A stretch of DNA of 35,144 nucleotides from an uncultured Mycoplasmatota bacterium (GCA_948467605.1 CAOKET010000017.1:1-35144); one strand, 5' to 3'. Counted from the first letter of the stretch, positions 7,217 through 18,624 are shown. Notes: generated by a model not told the origin, from the sequence alone. Made by a program: numbers and translations.

Positions 7217-8131
7217 GTGATAAAAAAAGAAGTATTAGAGTTTTATAAGGGGACTAGTTTATATACTGACTTAGGGTTATATACTGAGTTTGCTAAAAAT
7301 TTACCAGATGATATAGGAGAGTTATGTTTACTGCAAAGAAATCAAATAATACATCCCTTTGATTTACAAAATGAAGAGATGAGAAAAGATAATAATTCAT
7401 GTTATGGGGATATGACAAAAGTTCCAAAAACTACATTGTGTTATGAAAATGATTTATTTCCAACAGCACAGGCCATATTATCAGAACTTTTAAGAAGAGA
7501 TAGGAACTATACGGTAAATAGGAAAATAGAAGATAAAGTACATGTGTGTTGCAGGGAACAGTCAATTTTACTTGCTAGTATATTAAAGGCTAAGGGTTAT
7601 TCTGCTAGAGCAAGAAGTGGCTTTGCAAAATATGTTAATACTTCTTCAAAACAAGCAGGTGATCATTGGATTACAGAATATTATGATACAAAGTTTGAAA
7701 GATGGGTTTTAGTAGATGCGGATATGTATTTTCATAAAGATATACTAGATGAATATCATATTGATTTTAATTTACTTGATATACCACGTGAAAAGTTTAT
7801 ATTTGGGGCAGAAGCATATCTTGGAATAAGGGAGGGTAACCTTAAATCAGATGAAATCTATTATTCATCCTCTCCATTAACTTTGGGAATTAATGCTTCA
7901 ATACATGGATTATTTTATGATTTTCATTCTTTGATGAATGACGAAATCATATTTTTACATTTGCCAAAATATATTGTAGATAAAAAGTTTAAATTATCAG
8001 AACAAGAATATGATGAATTAGACAACCTAGCAAAATTAATGTTAGATCCGGATAAAAATTTTGATTCTCTTAAGTATATATGGGAGAATAATGAGAAATT
8101 TAGGATTATGACAGGGGGATTGAACGGTTAA
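7217..8131 (+). CDS. Transglutaminase-like domain protein
   Basis: The 304-residue protein contains the papain-like transglutaminase core: a Cys in HVCCREQ (C111 or C112), His in GDHWITEYYD (H150) and Asp in WVLVDAD (D167). Spacing and the aromatic WITEYYD segment fit the family, which cleaves or crosslinks peptide bonds in bacteria. There is no signal peptide, so it acts in the cytoplasm unless exported otherwise. The GTG start has GGAGGT eight bases upstream. The C-terminal third (about 200-304) is not recognised. An unknown gene follows 28 bases later and probably shares the transcript. The substrate is unknown. Confidence 0.65.
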   Translation: MIKKEVLEFYKGTSLYTDLGLYTEFAKNLPDDIGELCLLQRNQIIHPFDLQNEEMRKDNNSCYGDMTKVPKTTLCYENDLFPTAQAILSELLRRDRNYTVNRKIEDKVHVCCREQSILLASILKAKGYSARARSGFAKYVNTSSKQAGDHWITEYYDTKFERWVLVDADMYFHKDILDEYHIDFNLLDIPREKFIFGAEAYLGIREGNLKSDEIYYSSSPLTLGINASIHGLFYDFHSLMNDEIIFLHLPKYIVDKKFKLSEQEYDELDNLAKLMLDPDKNFDSLKYIWENNEKFRIMTGGLNG

Positions 8132-8159
8132 CATATTTGAAAAAAAGTGGTGGGGATTT

Positions 8160-8705
8160 ATGGATAAGATACATTTATTAAAGAGTATAACTTACATGCT
8201 TCAAAATGGTGATTATGTTGCAGGGCATGCTATTTTTGAAGTTAGAGATACTTCTATAGATTTACCAGATAAAATATTAAAGGAAGGACTTATTATACAA
8301 GATGCATCTAGTGGACTTTCGTTTACTTCTAGATATTTTAGATTGCCATATGAAGAATGTTTATATAATTTACAATGTTTTATAGAGGATACTTCTAATG
8401 CTGTAATAATAATATCTATTTCTTACGAGTTATTATCGTCGTATGAATCAAAATATTTTAAATCTTATAATAATACTTCTATTTTACTTGAATTAACTGG
8501 AGAGGTTTCAAAAGATTATAAAGATGTTTATGGAGTTCCAACTAAAATAGCAGTATTACCATCAATATATATATTAGGATATCTTGACGTACAAAAAGAT
8601 ATATTTGTTGAAAACCCTAATTATGGTTTTTATAGTTATAATAAAGAAATGAACATATTTAATTTAAAACCTATTCTTGATAAGAGATATCAAAAAATAT
8701 TGTAA
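8160..8705 (+). CDS. Protein of unknown function, 181 residues
   Basis: I do not recognise this protein. It is soluble, with no signal peptide or membrane segment. Visible features are a GLSFTSRYFRLPYEECLYNL segment and hydrophobic strands (NAVIIISISYELL; KIAVLPSIYILGYL) that suggest an alpha/beta fold. GGTGGGG precedes the ATG. It lies 28 bases downstream of the transglutaminase-like gene with no terminator between, so the two likely form an operon and may work together. Confidence 0.6.
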   Translation: MDKIHLLKSITYMLQNGDYVAGHAIFEVRDTSIDLPDKILKEGLIIQDASSGLSFTSRYFRLPYEECLYNLQCFIEDTSNAVIIISISYELLSSYESKYFKSYNNTSILLELTGEVSKDYKDVYGVPTKIAVLPSIYILGYLDVQKDIFVENPNYGFYSYNKEMNIFNLKPILDKRYQKIL

Positions 8706-8805
8706 TATAATATTAAAAACTGTTGTATATTAACTTTAATAACATAAAAAGTGAGTTATATGTATATAATATATTGTTATTATATATATAATCTGGGGGT
8801 TTTTA

Positions 8806-9723
8806 ATGATTAAGTGTTTTAAAAAGGAATTAGATTCAATTAGTTTTAATGATAAAATTAATGAAAAACTTATGATTTTTTCATTATATAATGAGTTTTA
8901 TAATTATATGTTAAGTGCTTCAGATGATAGTTTTATTGAGCATTATGGACCATTTATGGAGAATACATTTGAATTAGTTGGAAAAGAACTTAATTTAAAA
9001 GAAAATGAAAGTATTAATGCAATACAATTTATGGAAATTTATTTACAAACGTTGAGTAGGGGTAAGTTATCTAGTATGTCACAAGTAGAAAGTGTTATTA
9101 CAACTTTTAAAGGTCGCTTAAATGAGTTTATGGTTGCTAGTGGATATGTAAATGTAATAGAGCAATTTGAATCAATTCCACTAGATGTAAAGGTTGGTAT
9201 TATGGCTCAATTTAGGCAATACATAAATAATATGTTTTGTAATGCAGTTTTACTATATGGCGAAGAAAATAGTAAGGATTTAAGGTTTAATATTTTAGAT
9301 ATGTTATCTGTTAAATTAGAATATTATCTAAAGAAAAGCGTACATCCAAATAGTAATTTAGATAGTCTTAGTTATAATTTAAAATCTGCTATGGTGTCAT
9401 ATACAAAAGAATATTTGATGGGTAAGTTAGAAAATAGTGAATTTGAATTTGTAAATATTCAGCATGAATCTACTAGAAAATTTTTTCCTACTCTTAATAA
9501 AACAGAACAAAAAATATGGTTAATGGAAGAAATTTATAGTATTTCTGGTTATGATGAATCAAATACAGATGAGAAGATTGGTGAAATATGTAACTTACTT
9601 AAAATTTCTAAGGTTGAGTATATGCATATTATTATATCTATGGTTTCAAGAGCAACAGATATAATACATTCGGCTGATGATTCTATTGGGGATAATAGGC
9701 AAAAAAAGAATTTCTTAAATTAA
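8806..9723 (+). CDS. Protein of unknown function, 305 residues
   Basis: I do not recognise this mostly helical, soluble protein. It has no signal peptide and no clear catalytic motif. The segment NKTEQKIWLMEEIYSISG followed by EICNLLKISKVEYMHIIISM could be a helical DNA- or protein-binding module, but that is a guess. GGGGGT precedes the ATG, and a strong terminator at 9763-9796 closes the unit. Codon use matches its neighbours, suggesting long residence in this genome. Confidence 0.6.
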   Translation: MIKCFKKELDSISFNDKINEKLMIFSLYNEFYNYMLSASDDSFIEHYGPFMENTFELVGKELNLKENESINAIQFMEIYLQTLSRGKLSSMSQVESVITTFKGRLNEFMVASGYVNVIEQFESIPLDVKVGIMAQFRQYINNMFCNAVLLYGEENSKDLRFNILDMLSVKLEYYLKKSVHPNSNLDSLSYNLKSAMVSYTKEYLMGKLENSEFEFVNIQHESTRKFFPTLNKTEQKIWLMEEIYSISGYDESNTDEKIGEICNLLKISKVEYMHIIISMVSRATDIIHSADDSIGDNRQKKNFLN

Positions 9724-9762
9724 AAAGTTTTAATATTTTAAATATTAAAAAGATTATTAGTT

Positions 9763-9796
9763 AAACAGCAATAATAAGTAAATTGCTGTTTTTTTT
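9763..9796 (+). terminator. Intrinsic terminator after the 8806 gene
   Basis: AAACAGCAAT (9763-9772) pairs perfectly with ATTGCTGTTT (9782-9791) and is followed by a T-run to 9796. Confidence 0.85.
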
Positions 9797-9854
9797 GTTA
9801 TAGAAAAAATATTTGTTTTATTATATAATAAATATATTAAAGGAGGAATATGAT

Positions 9855-10919
9855 TTGAAGAAAATCTTAGTGGTATCAACAGGTGGTACAATATCACAAG
9901 AACATACTGATACAGGGGTAGCAGTAAGCAATAATAATTCTTTTAGAGGAAATACCTTTGCAGGTATACTTAGTTCTTTTAAGGATAAGCTAAATTTGGA
10001 GGCAATTGATTCTATTACTATTATGAATAAAGATAGTTCAAATATGATTTCTGAAGATTGGAAATTAATTGTTAAATCAATTTATGATAATTACGATGAT
10101 TATGATGGATTTGTTGTAACTCATGGAACAAATACTATGGGGTATGCTACTGCTGCTGTTTCATTTGCATTAGGAAATTTAGGCAAACCAATAATATTTA
10201 CTGGTTCACAAGTGTCTTATGGTATTCCAGGTACTGATGCAGTAATGAATTTGGAAAATATATTAAGAGTAATTGTAGAAAAAGATGAATTGGCAGGGGT
10301 ATTCTTAATTTTTGGTAGTAAAATTATAACTGGTACAAGGGTTAAGAAAAAAACTGAATTTGATTATGATGCATTTAAAACATTTGGTAGATTACCAGAT
10401 ATAGGTTATTTGGGAAATACAATATTATTTAATGATGCTGCACTAAATAGGCATTTGTCTTATCTTGGAATTAGGAGTAAAACTAAGGCAGGATTGGATG
10501 TTAAAAATAATTTTGACAATAATATAATTTCTTTAACAGAATTTCCTGGTTTAAAATCAGAATATATTATTAAACTTGCTGAATGTGGTGTTAAAGGATT
10601 CATACTTCGAGCAACTGGAGCGGGTGATCCAAATGTTGCATCTAGTGATGCAACTTATCCTAATTTAAGAGAGGCATTCGCATATTTAAAGGAGCATAAA
10701 ATTCCCATTGTTGTAACAACACAGGCACCAGATGGTGTTGCTAGTATGAGTGTAAACGAACCAGGTATTCTAGCACGTGAATTAGGTGCAATTCCAGCAT
10801 GGGATATGAGTATGGAAACAATGGTAACAAAATTGTCTTGGTTAATAGCGTGTGGTTATAGTTATGAAGATATACAGGAACTTATGATTACATCTTTTAG
10901 GGGAGAAATTGATAGGTGA
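9855..10919 (+). CDS. Type I asparaginase family amidohydrolase
   Basis: The 354-residue protein hydrolyses asparagine (or a related amide) to the acid and ammonia, judging by the family. It begins at TTG with AGGAGGA seven bases upstream; the in-frame ATG at 9813 would add a poor N-terminus ahead of the usual MKKILVVSTGGTIS. The first catalytic loop is STGGTI with T12, the second is VTHGTNTMGYATAA around T92-N93, and SGVRVKK-like lysines follow in FGSKIITGTRVKKK. The second loop normally reads HGTDT; the Asp of the second triad is Asn here, which may define a subfamily or change activity. No signal peptide, so cytoplasmic. Its TGA overlaps the GTG of the next gene by four bases, indicating translational coupling to an amidotransferase-like gene. 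Confidence 0.8.
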   Translation: MKKILVVSTGGTISQEHTDTGVAVSNNNSFRGNTFAGILSSFKDKLNLEAIDSITIMNKDSSNMISEDWKLIVKSIYDNYDDYDGFVVTHGTNTMGYATAAVSFALGNLGKPIIFTGSQVSYGIPGTDAVMNLENILRVIVEKDELAGVFLIFGSKIITGTRVKKKTEFDYDAFKTFGRLPDIGYLGNTILFNDAALNRHLSYLGIRSKTKAGLDVKNNFDNNIISLTEFPGLKSEYIIKLAECGVKGFILRATGAGDPNVASSDATYPNLREAFAYLKEHKIPIVVTTQAPDGVASMSVNEPGILARELGAIPAWDMSMETMVTKLSWLIACGYSYEDIQELMITSFRGEIDR

Positions 10920-11593
10920 ATCCTATAATTGGAATAGTGTCTAAACATTATACTAAGGATTCTTTAAGACCTGATACTTATATTAGAGATGAGGTTAAGC
11001 AGGCAATATTTGATAATGGTGGAGTTTGTATTGGTATACTTCCACCTGATAGTGATATAAAACGTATAACTGATTATTGGAATTATGATTTGTCTAAAAA
11101 TGAATATGAAAATTTAATAACTCAAATTAAATTATGTGATGGGATTATTATACAAGGTGGATCTTGTTCGGATAATTATGAATGCATTATTGCTAAATAT
11201 TGTTATGATAATGATATTCCAATATTAGGTATTTGTTGTGGGCAAAATATAATGGTTAGAGCATTAGGTGGAACTACTAAAAATGTTTTGGATGTATAAA
11301 AACATTTTAATAAAGAAGATGATTATGCACATTCTATTTCAATAGATAAAACATCTAAATTTTATAATATAATAAAAACTACAAAAATAATGGTTAATTC
11401 AAGACATAAAAAAGTTATTAATGAATGTCCATTATTAGATAAAGTTGCTTTTTCCTCTGATGGTAATGTAGAGGTTGTTGAATCTAGGTTAAAGAAATTT
11501 TATATGGCAGTAAGGTTTCATCCTAAGAGTTTATATAAAATTGATATAAATATGAATAATATATTTGTTGCGTTTTTAGATTCGTGTAAATAA
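10916..11593 (+). pseudogene. Class-I glutamine amidotransferase-like (peptidase C26) gene, nonsense-broken
   Basis: Read through one stop this would be a protein of about 225 residues of the gamma-glutamyl-hydrolase/C26 family, which cleaves gamma-glutamyl amides. The N-terminal part (127 residues) has IIIQGGS and the nucleophile elbow GICCGQN (C107, usually GICRG). A TAA at 11297-11299 ends it; the same frame then continues with KHFNKEDDYAHSISIDK, VNSRHKKV (family VNSxHHQ), DGNVEVVES and RFHPK. The family's final catalytic HPE is HPK here, so the Glu of the triad is lost too. Two independent defects argue for real decay rather than a reading error. A shorter internal product from ATG 11390 is possible. 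The start is a GTG overlapping the asparaginase stop. Confidence 0.75.
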
Positions 11594-11646
11594 TTGATAA
11601 AAATGTGTAAATTTTGATTGCAATTTATCTATTCCAATTTTTGCTA

Positions 11647-11655
11647 TGTTATAAT
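11647..11655 (+). promoter_or_regulatory. Extended -10 element of the ABC transporter gene
   Basis: TGTTATAAT lies 27 bases before the ATG at 11683. No good -35 is visible. Confidence 0.5.
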
Positions 11656-11682
11656 TATTTTAATTAATATAGGAGATTATTT

Positions 11683-14184
<2,502 letters not shown>

Positions 14185-14188
14185 ATTA

Positions 14189-14222
14189 AAACTGATTAGG
14201 TTTTATCTAATCAGTTTATTTT
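14189..14222 (+). terminator. Intrinsic terminator after the ABC transporter gene
   Basis: AAACTGATTAG (14189-14199) pairs perfectly with CTAATCAGTTT (14207-14217), followed by T-rich sequence. Confidence 0.85.
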
Positions 14223-14260
14223 GTAATATATTATGTTTCACTTTATCTTTATAGTATTTT

Positions 14261-14452
14261 TTATACATGTCTGGAATTTTTATTCCCTACTTTTAATAAT
14301 ATTTCTAATATACCTGCTTCTATTAAGATGTGTAATAGTTCTTGAATTTTATCATCTTTAACTATTATTTTTTGTGCAGATTTATCTTCTATATTTAATG
14401 TTCCTAGTTGATTTATATATACACATGGGTTAGTTAAACTGAAATTTTTCAT
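14261..14452 (-). CDS. Possible small protein, 63 residues
   Basis: This minus-strand frame occupies most of the otherwise gene-free stretch 14223-14530. The product (MKNFSLTNPCVYINQL at its start) looks protein-like, with a segment DDKIQELLHILIEAGILEIL that could be an amphipathic helix. There is no Shine-Dalgarno sequence before the ATG, which weakens the call. If it is not a gene, this stretch holds only the terminator at its left end and the sigma-gene promoter region at its right. Confidence 0.3.
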   Translation of the reverse strand: MKNFSLTNPCVYINQLGTLNIEDKSAQKIIVKDDKIQELLHILIEAGILEILLKVGNKNSRHV

Positions 14453-14551
14453 AGTTATATAAAATATATAGATATTTTTTAAAATTTATAATATAATATT
14501 TTTATTAAAAAATTATTCAATATTTTTATATTGATAAGGGGCGTTTTATTT

Positions 14552-17155
14552 ATGAATAAAGATAAAATAATAGATAGTATTAAACAAAAATTTAAGTTTA
14601 TGAAATTAAGTAGTAGTTATATTTTAAAAACTATTGATAAAGCGTTAAGTACAAGATCTGATCCAAATGTTTCAGAGCAAGTAATTATTGAATATATAGA
14701 AAAATATTACTATAAGTTAATCGCAAAAAAAACTATTAATAATGATTTAAAATGTATAAATAAGTATATTGATTATTATAAAGATGATAAAAATCTTGTT
14801 GAAAGAGTAGATTCTTTTTTGAAGAATTTACATGTTGAACTTCCGTTTAGTGTTTATGTAAACTTATTTAAGGAAAATTCATTTTTGAATAATGCTGTTT
14901 CTAAAATAGTGGGTAATAATTATCATGAGTATTATGAAAATTATTTATTAAGTGCTTATTGTGTTATTAATAGTGCAGTTGATGAAGAAAATTTACATGA
15001 TTTAGATGAAAAGATTGATAATGATTCTGATATTAAGTACGATGGTGCTTTTAAAATATATTTAAGAGAAATAGAAAAATATCCAATGCTAGATGCTAAA
15101 GAACAAAGGGAATTGTTATTACAATATAGGAATTATGGTGATATGGCTGCTAGGGAAAAATTAGTTAATTGTAATGCAAGACTTGTAGTATCATGCGCTA
15201 AAAAATATTATTATCGTTGTAAAGATAGTTTACAAATGATGGATTTAGTTATTGAAGGAAATATAGGACTTATGAATGCAATAGATAAGTTTGATATTTC
15301 ATTAACATATAATTTGACTACTTATGCTGTGTTTTGGATAAGGCAGAGAATTGATAGATGTATTGACAATAGTGGCATTTTAAGAGTTCCTGTTAATATT
15401 AGACATGGTTATAGAAAGTATTGTGCAGTTAAACAACAATTGTCATCAGAGGTTGGTAGAGATGTTACTGATGAAGAGGTTGCCAAAAAACTTGATATAT
15501 CTGTATCTAAGATAAGAGAATATGGAAAAGCCTCACAATCAGTAGTAAATATTGACCAGTCTGTAGGTGAAGATGATGATGCTAAATTAGGTGATTTTAT
15601 TGCTGATGAAAAGGGAATTGATGATAATTTTGAAGTTATAACAGATTTAAGAAGAGTAATGGATTTAGTTAATCTTAGTGATAAAGAAAGAGCCGTTATT
15701 ACAATTAGATATGGGTTAGATGGCTCTTCAACTACAACTCTTGAGGAAACTGCAATGGAATTATATAGACTTGGTATTACTGAAAATCATGTAACTAGGG
15801 AGCGTATAAGGCAAATAGAGGCAAAGGCTTTAAAAAAACTTAGAAATAACGATAGAATTAGGCAATTAGGTGTATATTGTGGTTTAGATATTGGTAATCA
15901 TAGTAATGTACTTCGATACCCTAGCAATACATATAATAGAAATTCTGACAATAGAAATTCTGATAGTCGCAATAATATATCTAAATGTGCAAGTAATAAT
16001 AGAAAAATTAGTGAGTCATCTGAAACTAGTAAAAATGTTAATTGTGAAAATTCAATTGATGAAAATAAACTAAAAAGTGGAAAAATATATGAGTATTTTA
16101 AAAATTTACCTTTTAACTTAGTTTATGATGCATTAAAAGCGGTAATTAATTTTAATAGAGAAATTATATTAAAATATAACTCTGGTTTAAAACTTTCAAA
16201 ATATGAGGAAGGTGTTTTTTATAATATTGTATTGCCAAAAATTAGGACACAATTGTTAATTTGTGTAGAGAATAATGAAAAAAATAATATTGATATTTTA
16301 AATCCAAATATTTCATTTTATAATGATAGTACTGGTAATTTTAATAGGATTATTGAGAATTTAAAACTTGGTAATTATTTAGATGCAAGGAAATTACTTG
16401 AGGATATGTCTTCAGATAAAAATTATAATTATTTTAAATGTTATGGATTATTAGAAAGATTAGAGAATAATTATGATCAAAGTATGGAATATTATAATAG
16501 GTGTATGGGATTTAAAAAATATCAGTCGAGTTCGTTTATTGAACTTGCAAATTTGAATATTCAGATGGGCAATAATGATATAGGAAGGAAAATGTTAGAA
16601 ACTCTTTTTGGGGATAAAGATTATCATTTTAAATCTAAAATTAACACTATTTATTTAGATATATTAGAAGGTGAATATAAACATGCATATGAGTTATTGA
16701 ATAAAATTTCTATTCCGAACTTAAATCAAGATGAGTTATATATATATAATTTCATTTCTAAGTTTTTGGATTTAAGATTTGGTGTTCCACAGTTCAGTGC
16801 TCGTTATTCATATAGTTATAGATGTTTATTAGAAAATTACAATTTATTGTATGTATTAGATCATTTATCTAAAGAGGAAAATTTTATTAATGGTATTAAT
16901 CATGAGAATTTTTTACAAGATATGGCTGGTAAAATAGTGGGGGTAAATGCTAATCATTATGCACTTTTTGATATGTATAAATTTCATTTAGATTCTTCTA
17001 TAGGTTATTGTTGTTGTAATCTTACTAGTGATGTTTGTGTAACTACACAGATAGGTACTAAAAATATAATTGATATTAAACCTATAATATTATCTCAAGG
17101 ATATGACCTAGATGATAATTTACATAGTGAGAAATTGAGGGTTAAGAGAAAATAG
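14552..17155 (+). CDS. Sigma-70 family protein with large N-terminal and TPR-like C-terminal extensions
   Basis: The 867-residue protein has a complete RpoD-like sigma core at about 164-435: region 1.2 (AFKIYLREIEKYPMLDAKEQ), region 2 (ARLVVSCAKKYY; MMDLVIEGNIGLMNAIDKFD; TYAVFWIRQRIDRCID), region 3 (ILRVPVNIRHGYRKY; DVTDEEVAKKLDISVSKI) and region 4 (LSDKERAVITIRYGLDG; VTRERIRQIEAKALKKLR). Region 4 has about seven extra residues inside the helix-turn-helix. Upstream are 160 residues not seen in SigA. Downstream are an Asn/Ser-rich linker (446-508) with a 15-bp tandem repeat, a helical part, and TPR-like helix pairs (about 620-740), then an unrecognised Cys-containing end (GYCCCNL). Bacterial housekeeping sigma factors usually stop soon after region 4. 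AAGGGG precedes the ATG at 14552. It is likely an alternative sigma whose activity is tuned by protein partners of the TPR part. Confidence 0.8.
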   Translation: MNKDKIIDSIKQKFKFMKLSSSYILKTIDKALSTRSDPNVSEQVIIEYIEKYYYKLIAKKTINNDLKCINKYIDYYKDDKNLVERVDSFLKNLHVELPFSVYVNLFKENSFLNNAVSKIVGNNYHEYYENYLLSAYCVINSAVDEENLHDLDEKIDNDSDIKYDGAFKIYLREIEKYPMLDAKEQRELLLQYRNYGDMAAREKLVNCNARLVVSCAKKYYYRCKDSLQMMDLVIEGNIGLMNAIDKFDISLTYNLTTYAVFWIRQRIDRCIDNSGILRVPVNIRHGYRKYCAVKQQLSSEVGRDVTDEEVAKKLDISVSKIREYGKASQSVVNIDQSVGEDDDAKLGDFIADEKGIDDNFEVITDLRRVMDLVNLSDKERAVITIRYGLDGSSTTTLEETAMELYRLGITENHVTRERIRQIEAKALKKLRNNDRIRQLGVYCGLDIGNHSNVLRYPSNTYNRNSDNRNSDSRNNISKCASNNRKISESSETSKNVNCENSIDENKLKSGKIYEYFKNLPFNLVYDALKAVINFNREIILKYNSGLKLSKYEEGVFYNIVLPKIRTQLLICVENNEKNNIDILNPNISFYNDSTGNFNRIIENLKLGNYLDARKLLEDMSSDKNYNYFKCYGLLERLENNYDQSMEYYNRCMGFKKYQSSSFIELANLNIQMGNNDIGRKMLETLFGDKDYHFKSKINTIYLDILEGEYKHAYELLNKISIPNLNQDELYIYNFISKFLDLRFGVPQFSARYSYSYRCLLENYNLLYVLDHLSKEENFINGINHENFLQDMAGKIVGVNANHYALFDMYKFHLDSSIGYCCCNLTSDVCVTTQIGTKNIIDIKPIILSQGYDLDDNLHSEKLRVKRK
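15935..15964 (+). repeat. 15-bp tandem duplication in the sigma-factor linker
   Basis: AATAGAAATTCTGAC is followed at once by AATAGAAATTCTGAT, encoding a repeated NRNSD unit. It lies in the low-complexity linker and may vary in copy number. Confidence 0.7.
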
Positions 17156-17181
17156 AATTAAAATATTGTATAAATATATGA

Positions 17182-17220
17182 AAAAAGGGTTCATATCATT
17201 TACTGGATTGAACTCTTTTT
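17182..17220. terminator. Bidirectional intrinsic terminator
   Basis: AAAAAGGGTTCA (17182-17193) pairs with TGAACTCTTTTT (17209-17220) with one G-U. A-run and T-run flank it, so it can serve both the sigma gene (plus) and the HD gene (minus), whose stop lies in the loop. Confidence 0.75.
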
Positions 17221-17960
17221 ATATCAATTTTTTTTAAAAATATTAAATAGTATATCGTATTTAATTGACTTGCAAACTTAATTAATTTTTTGGATTCATT
17301 AGTTCTTAAGTATTCTGTCTTTAGATCTGTTATTAGTGGAATAGCCATTGTCAATCTTATCCTATCTAAAGCATCTGCATCTTTTAAAATTCTATATATT
17401 GTTCTAAATTCTTCTAAGTCGACTTGGTGTTTAGTTGCAATTATATTTTCCTCATTATCATTTTTAGAATGTATTTCCATTGCTGCTTTTAATAAACTTT
17501 TATATTGTTGGTTAGAATAGAATTTATCATCTTTTATTACTTCATCAACTTTATTACTACTTCTTTCTCCATGATATTTATCTTCAATGTCATTTTTTCT
17601 TCCAATATCATGATATTTACATGCATCTAGTATTATTTTTGTTTTAGCATAATCTAGTTTTTGTTCACAACATATAATAAGTGCGTATATTAAAACTTTA
17701 ATGTTATGGCTTATACCATGAGTGTTGCTTTTATATAAAGCATCTATATTTATACTTTTTATTTCATCAATTAAAAATTCTTTTAAATTGTTCTGTTCTA
17801 AATATTTTTTTAATATAATTATATCGAACTGAGGAACTCTATGCTTATCCTCTATAGACTTATATTTTGTATATTCTTTATTATAATTTATAGAAAAATA
17901 TGAATCAGTGTTATTTATAAGGTCTATAAAGAATATTTGTTCTTTTGTAATGTCACTCAT
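17196..17960 (-). CDS. HD-domain phosphohydrolase
   Basis: The 254-residue cytoplasmic protein has the HD superfamily metal ligands: HGISH (H85), YHDIGR (H117-D118), YHGERSS (H130), and KDADALDR (D194), with an additional His at H164. HD enzymes remove phosphate from nucleotides, cyclic dinucleotides or (p)ppGpp; nothing here narrows the substrate. The C-terminal part after about 205 is short and helical. GGTGAT precedes the ATG at 17960. It is monocistronic, convergent with the sigma gene and divergent from the lipoprotein gene, with an 84-bp gap that must hold both promoters. Confidence 0.75.
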   Translation of the reverse strand: MSDITKEQIFFIDLINNTDSYFSINYNKEYTKYKSIEDKHRVPQFDIIILKKYLEQNNLKEFLIDEIKSINIDALYKSNTHGISHNIKVLIYALIICCEQKLDYAKTKIILDACKYHDIGRKNDIEDKYHGERSSNKVDEVIKDDKFYSNQQYKSLLKAAMEIHSKNDNEENIIATKHQVDLEEFRTIYRILKDADALDRIRLTMAIPLITDLKTEYLRTNESKKLIKFASQLNTIYYLIFLKKIDIKRVQSSK

Positions 17961-18044
17961 TTTATCACCATAAATATTATACTATACTTTTTTAAATTTT
18001 TGTAATATAATATATATGTAAAAAAATTTTAAGGAGAGTTTTAT

Positions 18045-18572
18045 ATGAAAAAAGCGTTTTTATTTATTTGTTCATTGCTTTTAATAACTGGTTGTAGTTT
18101 ATCTAAAAGTGATGATAAATCTAAGATGGTAGATTTTAGTAGTTATAATGATAAATTTACTGTAACTGCTAGTGACAAATGGAAAGCAGTTTCTAATAAG
18201 GGTGAACTTAACGAATCTGCAGACATTGAGATTTCAGATGCTAAAAATCAAAAATATATGATAGCACTTATGGAATCTAAGGCGGATATATCATGGAATT
18301 ATGATGAATATAGTGAATTTATATTAAATCAAAATTCTACTATATATGATGTAACACTAGATGATGTAAAGACTACTAAAATAGGTGGTTACAATGCTAA
18401 CTGGGTAGAATTTAAAACTCAACCCAGTGGAATCAATATATATATGAGAATATATGTTGTAGAAACTGAGAACTATTATGGACAAATTCTTATCTGGACA
18501 AAATACAGTTCTAAAGATGATGTAAAAGATGAATTTGATAAAATAGTTTCATCATTTAAAGAAGTTAAATAA
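18045..18572 (+). CDS. Small lipoprotein of unknown function
   Basis: The 175-residue protein starts with a lipoprotein signal peptide: MKK, hydrophobic core FLFICSLLLI and lipobox TGC with Cys17, so the mature protein is tethered to the outer face of the membrane. The mature part begins with a short Ser/Lys-rich linker and continues as a single domain of strands (YNDKFTVTASDKWKAVS; YNANWVEFKTQPSG; YGQILIWTKYSS) ending in a helix (KDEFDKIVSSFKEV). The layout resembles PsbP-like or DUF-type lipoproteins often seen in Firmicutes, but I cannot name a function. AAGGAGAG precedes the ATG, and an intrinsic terminator follows. Confidence 0.8.
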   Translation: MKKAFLFICSLLLITGCSLSKSDDKSKMVDFSSYNDKFTVTASDKWKAVSNKGELNESADIEISDAKNQKYMIALMESKADISWNYDEYSEFILNQNSTIYDVTLDDVKTTKIGGYNANWVEFKTQPSGINIYMRIYVVETENYYGQILIWTKYSSKDDVKDEFDKIVSSFKEVK

Positions 18573-18597
18573 TTATATAGGTATAATTAAATTTAAA

Positions 18598-18624
18598 AAT
18601 CAAGAAAATTTTCTTGGTTTTTTT
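18598..18624 (+). terminator. Intrinsic terminator after the lipoprotein gene
   Basis: AATCAAGAA (18598-18606) pairs with TTCTTGGTT (18611-18619, one G-U) and runs into a T-tract. Confidence 0.75.

Noticed and set aside
9727..9750. AT-only palindrome (TTTAATATTTTAAATATTAAA type) as an operator
   Set aside because: Low-complexity AT palindromes are expected at this base composition, and it lies between a stop codon and a clear terminator.
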